The notes below the pieces were generated by a model. That model searched no databases. It saw only the letters and a list, made by a program, of their open reading frames with translations, and was not told the origin of the DNA. Both the position numbers and the translations under genes were made by a program. From Nonomuraea rhodomycinica (GTDB taxonomy: Bacteria > Actinomycetota > Actinomycetes > Streptosporangiales > Streptosporangiaceae), in NCBI RefSeq assembly GCF_013363995.1, contig NZ_JABWGO010000004.1:1-64000 (forward strand): a DNA stretch of 64,000 bases. Direction: 5' to 3'. Of the stretch, positions 55,754 through 63,592 are shown piece by piece. Positions within the stretch are counted from its first letter, which is position 1. Each line of letters starts with the position of its first letter.

Positions 55754-56860
55754 TCAGTGCCGCAGGACCTCGCGCAGGGCGTCGATGACCTTGTCCTGGA
55801 CGCCCCTCGGCAGCGACGGGTACATCGGCAGCGAGAAGATCTGGCCGGCCAGCTCCTCGGTCACCGGCAGGCTGCCCCGGCCGTAGCCGAGGTGGGCGAA
55901 GCCCGACATGGTGTGCACCGGCCACGGATAACTGATGTTGAGATGGATGTCGAACGCCCGCAGCGCCTCGACGATCTCGTCGCGGCGCGGGTGGCGGACC
56001 ACGTACACGTAGTACACGTGCGTGTTGCCGGCGGCGGTGACCGGGAGCACCAGCTCGGTGTCGCCCAGGCCCTCCTCGTAGCGGGCGGCCACGGCCCGGC
56101 GGTCCTCGACGTAGCGGTCGAGCCGGGTCAGCTTGCGGCGCAGGATCTCCGCCTGCACCTCGTCCAGCCGCGCGTTGTGGCCGGGGGTCTCCACGACGTA
56201 GTAGGTGCGCTCCATGCCGTAGTAGCGCAGCCGCCGCAGGTTCGCCTCCACCTCGTCGTCCGAGGTGATCGTCGCCCCGCCGTCGCCGTACGCGCCGAGC
56301 ACCTTCGTCGGGTAGAAGGAGAAGGCCGCCGCCCGGCCCATCGACCCGGCCGGCCGGCCGTGGTGCAGCGCGCCGTGCGCCTGCGCGCAGTCCTCCAGGA
56401 TCGCCAGGCCGCGCTCCTCCGCCAGCCGTTCCAGCGGGGCCATGTCCACGCACTGGCCGTACAGGTGGACCGGCAGCAGGCAGCGGGTGCGCGGAGTGAC
56501 GGCGGCCGCCACGGCCGCCACGTCCATCAGGTACGTGGCCGGATCGACGTCCACGAACACCGGCGTCGCGCCCACGGCGTCGATGGCGACCACGGTCGGC
56601 GCCGCCGTGTTGGACACCGTCACCACCTCGTCGCCCGGCCCCACCCCGAGCGCCTGCAGGCCCAGCTTGACGGCGTTGGTGCCGTTGTCCACGCCGACGC
56701 AGTGGCGCACGCCGTGGCGGGCGGCGAACTCCTCCTCGAAGCGCCGCACGCTCTCGCCGAGGACGAGCTGGCCCGAGCGGAACACGGTCTCGACCGCGTC
56801 CATGATGTCGTCGCGTTCGGCCGCGTATTCCGGCAGATAATCCCAGACGCGCGTGGGCAT
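55754..56860 (-). CDS. DegT/DnrJ/EryC1 aminotransferase (EvaB-type sugar 3-aminotransferase)
   Basis: A 368-residue PLP-dependent sugar aminotransferase. The PLP lysine is K186 in F-S-F-Y-P-T-K-V-L-G-A-Y-G-D-G-G. Upstream are V-D-N-G-T-N-A-V (55-62) and L-E-D-C-A-Q-A-H-G (about 155-163), which position the cofactor. It would transfer an amino group to C-3 of the keto sugar. Start ATG 56860 has GAAGGAGGG; in-frame codons further upstream cross the promoter repeats and are not used. It faces the epimerase gene and is divergent from the glycosyltransferase gene. Confidence 0.93.
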   Translation of the reverse strand: MPTRVWDYLPEYAAERDDIMDAVETVFRSGQLVLGESVRRFEEEFAARHGVRHCVGVDNGTNAVKLGLQALGVGPGDEVVTVSNTAAPTVVAIDAVGATPVFVDVDPATYLMDVAAVAAAVTPRTRCLLPVHLYGQCVDMAPLERLAEERGLAILEDCAQAHGALHHGRPAGSMGRAAAFSFYPTKVLGAYGDGGATITSDDEVEANLRRLRYYGMERTYYVVETPGHNARLDEVQAEILRRKLTRLDRYVEDRRAVAARYEEGLGDTELVLPVTAAGNTHVYYVYVVRHPRRDEIVEALRAFDIHLNISYPWPVHTMSGFAHLGYGRGSLPVTEELAGQIFSLPMYPSLPRGVQDKVIDALREVLRH

Positions 56861-56917
56861 CGGCCCTCCTTCTCCCGGGGTCGGGCCCAGGATAAACAGC
56901 GCCCTCCGGGGCGGAGG

Positions 56918-56960
56918 AACCCCTAGAAAAGGGGTTCGGATGAGGGGGCGGCTAGGGGTG
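56918..56960. promoter_or_regulatory. SARP-like heptamer repeats in the aminotransferase/glycosyltransferase divergent promoter
   Basis: AGGGGGC (56943-56949) and AGGGGTG (56954-56960) are direct heptamers with an 11-bp period. A third, AGGGGTT (56930-56936), is part of the inverted repeat AACCCC-7-GGGGTT (56918-56936). The block lies between starts at 56860 (minus) and 57034 (plus). The operon on the plus side encodes the SARP regulator itself, so autoregulation is likely. Confidence 0.6.
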
Positions 56961-57033
56961 ACGCGGCTCGCCGGAGGTCCTTTAGTTTTGCGAAGGAGAA
57001 AGACCTCACGCGCACCAAGCCGAGAGAATTCAC

Positions 57034-58239
57034 ATGACACGGCATTATCTCTTCATGTGTCAGCCCGACCACGGTCATGTCATTCCGAGCCTCGCCGTGG
57101 TCGCCGAATTGGTTCGCAGAGGGCACAGGGTCACGTACCTCACGGGGGGCGGCATGGCGCCGCTGGTGGAGGAGACGGGCGCCGGCCTGCTCTGCTATGA
57201 CTCGATCTACGCGGGGGCCGACCTGCGGGCGCTGGAGAGCGACCCGCTGGCCCTCGTCTCCCTGTTCCTCGACGAGAGCCGCGCGATGCTCGACGCGGCC
57301 GACCGGCACCTCGCCGATCACCCGGACCTGCGCCCCGACCTGGTCGTCTACGACCTGACGGTGCTGCACGCCGGGCGCGTGCTGGCCCGCAAGCTCGGAG
57401 TGCCGGCCACGCAGCTCATCCCGATCTTCGCCTCCAACGAGCACTACTCCTTCCTCGGGTCCGTCTACGCCGGCGGCGACGCCGACCCCGGCCTGCCCGC
57501 CTGGGTGGACGACATGCTGGCCAGGACCCGCGCCCTGGCCGCCGGCCACGGCGTCGAGGCCGACCCCGCCGAGCTGTGGTGGGAGGTCCAGGACTCCAAC
57601 CTGGTCAGCCTGCCGCGCTCGTTCCAGCCGGCCGGCGACACCTTCGACGAGCGGTTCGCGTTCGTCGGGCCCTGCCTGGGGGAGCGCGGCTTCCTGTCCG
57701 GCTGGGAACCGCCGGACGACGGGCTGCCGGTCGCGCTGCTGACCTTCGGCACGGTCGCCGCGGGCCGGCCCGAGCTGTTCCGCACCTGCGTACGGGCGTT
57801 CGCCGAGCTGCCCTGGCGCGGCGTGGTCACCCTGCCCCCCGGCATGGACCCCGGCTACCTCGGGCCGCTGCCGCCCACGATGGAGGTGCGCCGCTGGGTG
57901 TCGCACGTGAGCGTGCTGCGGCACGCCACGGTCGCGGTCACCCACGGCGGCCTGGGCACCGCCATGGAGGCCCTGCACTGGGGCTGCCCCATGGTGGTCG
58001 TCCCGGCCACCCCGATCGACCGGGTGGCCGCGCGCCGCGTCGAGGAGCTGGGCCTCGGCCGCGCCCTCGACCCGGACGCGCTCACCCCCGAGCGGCTCGT
58101 CGAGGCGGTCCTCGCCGTCGCCGGCGACGAACGCGTACGGCACCGGGCCCAGGCCATGCGCGGCGACATCGGGCGGGCGGGCGGCACCACGCGAGCCGCC
58201 GACCTGCTCGAAGGCCGCCTGGCGGAGGTGATGGCCTGA
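57034..58239 (+). CDS. Macrolide-type GT1 glycosyltransferase
   Basis: A 401-residue GT-B glycosyltransferase of the MGT/UGT-like group. The N-terminal acceptor domain starts F-M-C-Q-P-D-H-G-H-V-I-P-S-L-A. The donor domain has L-T-F-G-T-V-A near 232 and the C-terminal H-G-G-L-G-T-A-M-E-A-L block (about 308-318) that binds the nucleotide sugar. No auxiliary P450-like partner (as for DesVII/DesVIII) is next to it. It should attach the predicted amino-deoxysugar to the aglycone. The SARP gene starts on the last base of its stop codon (TGATG). Confidence 0.93.
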   Translation: MTRHYLFMCQPDHGHVIPSLAVVAELVRRGHRVTYLTGGGMAPLVEETGAGLLCYDSIYAGADLRALESDPLALVSLFLDESRAMLDAADRHLADHPDLRPDLVVYDLTVLHAGRVLARKLGVPATQLIPIFASNEHYSFLGSVYAGGDADPGLPAWVDDMLARTRALAAGHGVEADPAELWWEVQDSNLVSLPRSFQPAGDTFDERFAFVGPCLGERGFLSGWEPPDDGLPVALLTFGTVAAGRPELFRTCVRAFAELPWRGVVTLPPGMDPGYLGPLPPTMEVRRWVSHVSVLRHATVAVTHGGLGTAMEALHWGCPMVVVPATPIDRVAARRVEELGLGRALDPDALTPERLVEAVLAVAGDERVRHRAQAMRGDIGRAGGTTRAADLLEGRLAEVMA

Positions 58240-59762
58240 TGGGGCAGCCGTCGTTCGAGTTCCGGGTGCTGGGGCCGCTCACCGTGCTCAAGGACGGCGC
58301 CGAGCTGCCCATGAGCGCCAACCGGGAGCTGGCCATCCTGGCCTGCCTGCTGCTCAACGCCAACCGGGTGATGAGCGTCGAGCGCCTGATCGAGGCCGTC
58401 TGGGCCGGGTCGGCGCCGCGCAGCGCCTGGCGGCAGGTCGCGATCTGCGTCTCCCGGCTGCGCCGCACCCTCGGCGCCGGGGTGATCGAGACCTCCAGCC
58501 CCGGCTACCTGCTGCGGGCCGCCCCCGACAGCATCGACTGGGTCAGGTTCAAGGCGCTGGTGGCGCAGGCGCGCGGCCACGCCGCCTCCGGGCTGCGCGA
58601 GCAGGCCGTCCAGGTGCTGCGCGAGGCGCTCGCGCTGTGGCAGGGCAACCCGTTCGAGGACATCCGGGGACTGCGCTACGACGTGGCCCGGATGGCCGAG
58701 TCGCGGCTGGAGGCGCTGGAGACGTGCCTGGAGCTGGAGATCGAGCTCGGCCGGCACCATCAGGTGATCCCCGAGCTGCTGGCCCTGGTCGCCGAGTCGC
58801 CGTTCCGGGAGCGCGTGCGCGCCCAGCTCATGCTGGCCCAGTACCGCGCCGGCCGCCGCGCCGAGGCGCTGCGCACCTACCAGGAGACCCGCCGCTACCT
58901 GCTGGACCAGATCGGCCTGGAGCCGGGCCCGGCGCTGCGGCGGCTGCACGAGCAGATCCTGCGGGACGAGTCCGCGCTGATGCGGCCCCCCGCCCACCGC
59001 AGCGTGCCCGGGCAGGTCGTGCCGTGCCAGCTCCCGCCGCAGGTGCTGCCGTTCGTGGGGCGCGAGGAGGAGCTGGCGGCGATGAACGCCGCCCTGCGCC
59101 CCGACCCCGAGGTCGCCGTACCGGGGGTGACGGTCCTGAGCGGGCCGGCCGGCGTGGGCAAGAGCACGCTGGCGCTGCGCTGGGCGCACAGCCGGATCGA
59201 CTGGTTCCCCGACGGGCAGCTCTACGCCGACATGGCCGAGCTGACGGCGGCGGACGGCGCTCACGGGGCCGTCGGGGCGGCGGGCGGCGGCGGTCGTGCG
59301 GACGGCGGCGGTCGGGTGGACGGGGGAGGGCTGGACGCGGTGCTGGACCGCTTCCTGCGCGCGCTCGGCGTGGCCGGGGCCGACATCCCGGCCGGGCGCG
59401 CCGAGAAGCTCGCGCTCTACCGGAGCTGTACGGCACGGCGGCGGCTGCTCGTGGTGCTCGACGGCGTCCGCGACGGCGACCAGGCGCGGGCGCTGCTGCC
59501 CGGAGGCGCCGGCTGCCGGGTCGTCATCACCAGCACGGACCCGCTCGACGACCTGGTCGCCCGGCAGGGCGCGCACCGCGAGTTCCTGCGGCCCCTGCCG
59601 GAGGCCGAGGCGCGGGAGCTGGCCGACCTGCTGGTGGACACGGCGGTCGGGGCGCAGGCGGTGTCCGACCTGGTGGCCACCTCGTGCGGGAGCCCTTTGT
59701 CGCTGCGGCTCGGCGCGGCCCGCCTCCAGTCCCGCCGTCCGGCGCGCACCGGGTACGGGTGA
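58239..59762 (+). CDS. AfsR/SARP-type pathway regulator, short form
   Basis: A 507-residue regulator with an OmpR-like winged helix (about 8-92), a bacterial transcriptional activation domain (about 100-245) and an NB-ARC-type ATPase start with Walker A S-G-P-A-G-V-G-K-S (about 301-309). Unlike AfsR (about 990 residues) it stops shortly after the NB-ARC region and lacks the TPR part. A Gly/Asp-rich repeat (G-G-G-R-A-D-G-G-G-R-V-D-G-G-G) interrupts the ATPase at about 350-366. It is translationally coupled to the glycosyltransferase gene. Its expected binding pattern, 11-bp-spaced heptamers, is found at 50091-50108 and 56943-56960. Confidence 0.92.
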   Translation: MGQPSFEFRVLGPLTVLKDGAELPMSANRELAILACLLLNANRVMSVERLIEAVWAGSAPRSAWRQVAICVSRLRRTLGAGVIETSSPGYLLRAAPDSIDWVRFKALVAQARGHAASGLREQAVQVLREALALWQGNPFEDIRGLRYDVARMAESRLEALETCLELEIELGRHHQVIPELLALVAESPFRERVRAQLMLAQYRAGRRAEALRTYQETRRYLLDQIGLEPGPALRRLHEQILRDESALMRPPAHRSVPGQVVPCQLPPQVLPFVGREEELAAMNAALRPDPEVAVPGVTVLSGPAGVGKSTLALRWAHSRIDWFPDGQLYADMAELTAADGAHGAVGAAGGGGRADGGGRVDGGGLDAVLDRFLRALGVAGADIPAGRAEKLALYRSCTARRRLLVVLDGVRDGDQARALLPGGAGCRVVITSTDPLDDLVARQGAHREFLRPLPEAEARELADLLVDTAVGAQAVSDLVATSCGSPLSLRLGAARLQSRRPARTGYG

Positions 59763-59800
59763 GGCCCCCCGAGGCGTAGGCACGCGGCGCGGCCCACGCC

Positions 59801-60108
59801 GCGCCACTCACCTTCGCTGCGCTCCTCACCGCGGCCCGCCCCTCCCGACGTCGCGCTCCTTACCACGGCCGGCCTCTCATGGCGGCCCGCTTCTCACCCC
59901 GGCTGGCCTCTTATGGGGGCCGGCTGCTCAGGGCGGCACGTCTCTCATGGCGGCCTCGCCTCTCATGGCGGTCCGCTTCTCGCGGCGGCGCGTCTCTCAG
60001 AGCGGCCCCGTCGCCCCGGCGGCCCGCTTCTCACCGCGGCCCGCTTCTCTCGACGGCGCGCTTCTATGGGCGGCGCGCCTGAAACGGCGGCCCCGCCGCT
60101 CACCATCG
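59801..60108. repeat. Degenerate 17-bp tandem repeat, about 18 copies
   Basis: From 59801 to 60108 the sequence can be cut into successive 17-base units (two of them 18) of the type CCCGCTTCTCACCGCGG, CCGGCCTCTCATGGCGG, CGCGTCTCTCAGAGCGG, mostly ending in GGCGG or GCGG. Units starting at 60023 and 60040 share their first ten bases. The period is not a multiple of three. The repeat fills most of the 467-bp gap between the convergent SARP and monooxygenase genes; no coding region is supported in it. Confidence 0.85.
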
Positions 60109-60229
60109 CCCGCCGCCGTCCCTTAGACGCCCGCCTGCCCACCACCCGCAGGTCGCCTCGGGTGCCCGCCCGTTCGGCCGCCCGCCCGAGGCGCTGGTGA
60201 AGGGCGTCACGGGGTGCCGGGCGAGGGGG

Positions 60230-61876
60230 TCACGGGGTGCGGGACAGGATGGTGGCGAGGGCGGCGGACAGGGCGTCGGCGGAGGCGGGGCCGTCGGCGT
60301 GCCGCCAGCCGACGTGCCCGTCCGGCCGCACCAGCACCGCCCCGCCGCTCTCCAAGCCGTACTCCTTCGCCCACGTCGGAGAGGTGTACGCGTCCCCGGC
60401 CCCGCCGGAGGAGTCCGTGGCGACGATCTCCACCGCCGCCACCGGGACGCCCGCGCGCGCGGACGCCTGCTCCGCCGCGGCCGGCCAGCCGGCGCCGGAC
60501 ACGGCCAGCAGCGTGAAGCCCGGCCCCAGCAGGTCGAGCGTCGAGACAGGCGGCCCGGCCGGCCCCGACAGCCAGACGTGCGGCGCCCGGTGACCCGGCC
60601 GGGCCGTCGGCATGTACGTGCGGTACGGGTCCTCGGGCGCCGGGGCGGGCGTGCCGTCCGGCACCACGGCCGCCGAGTCGTAGTGGAAGCCCAGCACCAG
60701 CCCCTCCGAGCTGCGCCGCCCCGCCTGCTGCTCGATGGCCTCCCGCATGGACAGCCGTCCTTCCATCATCTGGAAGGTGATGAACGCGTTGTGCAGGCTC
60801 TCGTCCACGGTGCGGGCCCCGATGGGGCGGCGTTCGGGCTCGTACGTGTCGAGCAGGGCGGGAGAGGCGGCGCCGCGCAGGACGGCGGCGAGTTTCCAGG
60901 CGAGGTTGTGGGCGTCCTGGATGCCGCAGTTCATGCCGAAACCGCCCTGCGGGGTGGCCACGTGCGCGGCGTCCCCGGCCAGGAACACCCGCCCCGAGCG
61001 GAACGAGGCCGCCACCCTGGCCTGCTGAAGCCAGGGCATGACGCCGAGGATGGTGACCGGCAGGTCCGGGACGCCGACGGCCCCGCGCACGGAGGCCAGG
61101 CAGACCTCCTCGGTGAAGTCGGCCGGGCTGCCGCCCTCCTCGGGTTCGTAGCCGGTCTGCACCATCCAGCGCCGCCGGTGGTCGACGGCCTCCACCGCGC
61201 AGGGCGGGTCGGTGAGGAACGACAGCGCGGCCCGCCGCTCGGGGGGCAGGAAGCCCAGGTCGGCCTCGAACATGATGCTGATCATGTGGCCGAGCGGCGG
61301 CGGGCCTTCGGTGGCGATGCCCAGCTCCTCCCGGATGCCGCTGCGGCTGCCGTCCGCCGCCACCAGGTACGCGCAGCGCACCAGCGTCTCGCCGGACGCC
61401 TCCGACACGACCGCCTCGACGCCGTCCGGCCCCTGCCGGAAGCCGGTCATGGCGGCGCCGTACCTGACCTCGACGCCAGGCCGCGACTCGGCCCGGCGGC
61501 GCATTATGACCTCCAGGAGGTCCTGCGAGCACAGGAACATGTAGGTGGGGGACTGGGGGGCGTCCCGGCGCAGGGCGGCTGCCGACCTGACGAAGTCGTC
61601 GGCGCTCAGCGAGCTGCCGACGCCCACCGCGAGGAACTCCTCGCGCGGCATGCCGGCGTGCTCCACCTCCTCCTGGATCCCCCAGGCGCGGAAGATCTCC
61701 ATCGTCCTCGTGGTGACGAGGCGGGCCTTCGGGAAAATTGACGTGCCCTCATGTTTTTCGACGAGCAGCGTCGATATTCCGTGCCGGGACAGCTCGATGG
61801 CCGTGGCGAGGCCGACCGGGCCGCCCCCGACAATCAACACGTCCACGTCCATCATTTTCATGGTTGTCAGCGTCAT
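60230..61876 (-). CDS. FAD-dependent aromatic hydroxylase (PheA/TfdB, class A monooxygenase)
   Basis: A 548-residue flavin hydroxylase. The dinucleotide motif G-G-G-P-V-G-L is at 17-23, the D-G motif A-A-D-G-S-R at 174-179, and the second FAD motif L-A-G-D-A-A-H at 299-305, followed by G-G-F-G-M-N-C-G-I-Q-D-A-H-N-L-A-W. The last 150 residues are the thioredoxin-like domain of anthracycline/angucycline-type hydroxylases. Such enzymes hydroxylate or cleave polycyclic aromatic polyketides with NAD(P)H and oxygen. ATG 61876 is taken as start; ATG at codon 6 or 8 would also fit. It is divergent from the ketoreductase operon. Confidence 0.93.
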   Translation of the reverse strand: MTLTTMKMMDVDVLIVGGGPVGLATAIELSRHGISTLLVEKHEGTSIFPKARLVTTRTMEIFRAWGIQEEVEHAGMPREEFLAVGVGSSLSADDFVRSAAALRRDAPQSPTYMFLCSQDLLEVIMRRRAESRPGVEVRYGAAMTGFRQGPDGVEAVVSEASGETLVRCAYLVAADGSRSGIREELGIATEGPPPLGHMISIMFEADLGFLPPERRAALSFLTDPPCAVEAVDHRRRWMVQTGYEPEEGGSPADFTEEVCLASVRGAVGVPDLPVTILGVMPWLQQARVAASFRSGRVFLAGDAAHVATPQGGFGMNCGIQDAHNLAWKLAAVLRGAASPALLDTYEPERRPIGARTVDESLHNAFITFQMMEGRLSMREAIEQQAGRRSSEGLVLGFHYDSAAVVPDGTPAPAPEDPYRTYMPTARPGHRAPHVWLSGPAGPPVSTLDLLGPGFTLLAVSGAGWPAAAEQASARAGVPVAAVEIVATDSSGGAGDAYTSPTWAKEYGLESGGAVLVRPDGHVGWRHADGPASADALSAALATILSRTP

Positions 61877-62002
61877 TCATCGCCATTGTTCTGGTCAATG
61901 CGCGGATAACCGGGTGATACAGGCGTGATGTCGGGGCTTAGTAGCTTACTGACTGAAGATCCGGATAAGCCGATCCGCGATTGTCTCAATTCCTGGAGAC
62001 GG

Positions 62003-62755
62003 ATGATGCTTTTCGCAGAGGGCTCCGTGGCCGTGGTGACGGGCGGCTCGCGCGGCATCGGCCGGGCCTGCGCGCTGGACCTGGCCCGCGAGGGCGCCCA
62101 CGTGGTGGTCAACTACTCCCGCTCCGAGAGCGACGCGAAGGACGTCGTGTCCCAGATCGAGGAGGAGGGCGGCAGCGCGAGCGCCGTGCAGGCCGACGTG
62201 ACCGACGAGGAGTCCGTACGGCGGCTCTTCCGCGGCGTGCGGACCGACCACGGCCGGCTCGACGTCCTCGTGACGAGCGCCGGCATCACCCTGGACCGCT
62301 ACCTGCTCACGATGAGCCTCGACCAGTTCCGCGCCCCGGTCGACACCAACCTCATCGGCACGTTCCTCGCCTGCCGCGAGGGGCTCAAGCTGATGCAGCA
62401 CCAGCGCCGCGGCGCGATCGTGACCCTGTCGTCCTCCAGCGGGCTCGACGGGGGCTTCCCCGGCCAGACCAACTACGTGGCGTCCAAGGGCGCGATCATC
62501 GCCTTCACCCACGCGCTGTCCAACGAGGCGGCGCCGCACGGCGTGCGGGCCAACGTCGTGGCGCCCGGGTTCGTCGCCACCGACATGACCCGCAAGGTGC
62601 CCTCGGACATCAAGAAGCAGTACGAGTCGCGCATCATGCTCGGCCGGATGGGCCGCCCCGAGGAGATCGCGTCCATCGTGAGCTTCCTCGCCTCCGACAA
62701 GGCGTCGTACATGTCCGGCTCCGTGGTGGTCGCCCACGGCGGCGGCCTCGGCTGA
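62003..62755 (+). CDS. SDR ketoreductase, FabG-like
   Basis: A 250-residue short-chain dehydrogenase of the 3-oxoacyl-ACP reductase type. The NADPH motif T-G-G-S-R-G-I-G is at 13-20, catalytic Ser in S-S-S-S-G near 145, and Y158-x-x-x-K162 in N-Y-V-A-S-K. The usual N-A-G motif reads T-S-A-G, so the structural Asn is replaced by Ser. Two in-frame ATGs (62003, 62006) follow GGAGACGG; I take the first. It is the first gene of an operon with an ACP, a dehydratase and a GcvT-like gene, so it most likely reduces a beta-keto group on that ACP. Confidence 0.92.
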   Translation: MMLFAEGSVAVVTGGSRGIGRACALDLAREGAHVVVNYSRSESDAKDVVSQIEEEGGSASAVQADVTDEESVRRLFRGVRTDHGRLDVLVTSAGITLDRYLLTMSLDQFRAPVDTNLIGTFLACREGLKLMQHQRRGAIVTLSSSSGLDGGFPGQTNYVASKGAIIAFTHALSNEAAPHGVRANVVAPGFVATDMTRKVPSDIKKQYESRIMLGRMGRPEEIASIVSFLASDKASYMSGSVVVAHGGGLG

Positions 62756-62793
62756 GCCGTCCCCCCTTCCCCCCCCGGTTCAAGGAGGACCAG

Positions 62794-63084
62794 ATGACGA
62801 TCGACGAGCTGCGCGCGCGGGCCGCGGAGCGGCAGCAGACCTGCAGCCAGATCAAGAAGATGATCGTGTCGCGGCTGGACCTGGAGATCGACCCCGACTG
62901 GATCACCGACGACCAGCCGCTGTTCGGCCGCGGCCTGGAGCTCGACAGCCTCGACGTGCTGGAGCTGTACGTGGCCATCGAGGCCGAGTTCGGCGTCGCG
63001 CTCTACGACAGCGAGATGGCGGTCTTCGGGTCGGTGTCGCGGCTGGCCGAAGAGGTCAACCCGGCGCTGCGGGCGTCGGCATGA
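62794..63084 (+). CDS. Acyl carrier protein
   Basis: A 96-residue carrier protein. The phosphopantetheine attachment site is Ser52 in L-E-L-D-S-L-D-V-L-E-L, followed by V-A-I-E-A-E-F-G-V as helix III. Start ATG 62794 has AGGAGG. The dehydratase gene overlaps its end by four bases. Compared with type II polyketide ACPs, which have G-x-D-S-L, the motif E-L-D-S-L-D-V-L-E is closer to fatty-acid/aryl-polyene-like ACPs. It is a likely substrate of the PPTase at 50212. Confidence 0.93.
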   Translation: MTIDELRARAAERQQTCSQIKKMIVSRLDLEIDPDWITDDQPLFGRGLELDSLDVLELYVAIEAEFGVALYDSEMAVFGSVSRLAEEVNPALRASA

Positions 63085-63590
63085 CGCTCGCCGCGGCGCC
63101 GCCCGCGGGCGGGCAGGTCAGCGGGCCCACGAGCGGGCCGGTCAGCGGGCTGACCCACGACCAGGTCCGCGCCGTCCTGCCGCACCGCTGGCCGATGCTG
63201 CTGCTCGACCGGGTCGGCAAGGTGGAGCCCGGCGTCAAGGGGACGGCCGTCAAGAACGTCTCCGGCACCGAGCTGTGGTTCCAGGGCCATTTCCCGGGCG
63301 AGGCCGTCCTGCCCGGCATCGTGATCACCGAGGCGCTGGCCCAGCTCGCGGGCGTGGTCTTCGCCCTGGCCGGGGCCAGCGAGATCAGCTACCTGGCGGG
63401 GGTCAGGTCGATGCGGTTCCGCCGCCCCGTCGTCCCCGGCGACCAGCTCACGCTGACGGCCGAGCGGACCGGCGGCGGGGCCGGCTTCGCGGAGTACCGG
63501 GTGTCGGCCCGGGTGGACGGCCAGGTCGCGGCCGAAGGAAACCTGACGATCGCCGACCCGGCCCGTCAACGTCCCGTGCGAAAGGTGTGA
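63081..63590 (+). CDS. FabZ-like 3-hydroxyacyl-ACP dehydratase
   Basis: A 169-residue hot-dog-fold dehydratase. The FabZ landmarks are L-P-H-R-W-P-M-L-L-L-D-R-V (about 33-45) and the active-site helix with His70 in G-H-F-P-G-E and Glu84 in V-I-T-E-A-L-A-Q. A 22-residue Gly/Ser/Pro-rich N-terminal extension is unusual. The gene overlaps the ACP gene (ATGA) and is followed after 2 bp by the GcvT-like gene. With the ketoreductase and ACP it can make double bonds in a chain, as in aryl-polyene or highly reducing type II systems; no ketosynthase is visible before the window ends. Confidence 0.93.
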   Translation: MTLAAAPPAGGQVSGPTSGPVSGLTHDQVRAVLPHRWPMLLLDRVGKVEPGVKGTAVKNVSGTELWFQGHFPGEAVLPGIVITEALAQLAGVVFALAGASEISYLAGVRSMRFRRPVVPGDQLTLTAERTGGGAGFAEYRVSARVDGQVAAEGNLTIADPARQRPVRKV

Positions 63591-63592
63591 AC

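Noticed and set aside
59879..60200. Small coding frames in the 17-bp repeat region
   Set aside because: The 17-bp period shifts the frame every unit, the translations are repetitive Arg/Ala/Pro/Ser, and no ribosome site or family supports them.
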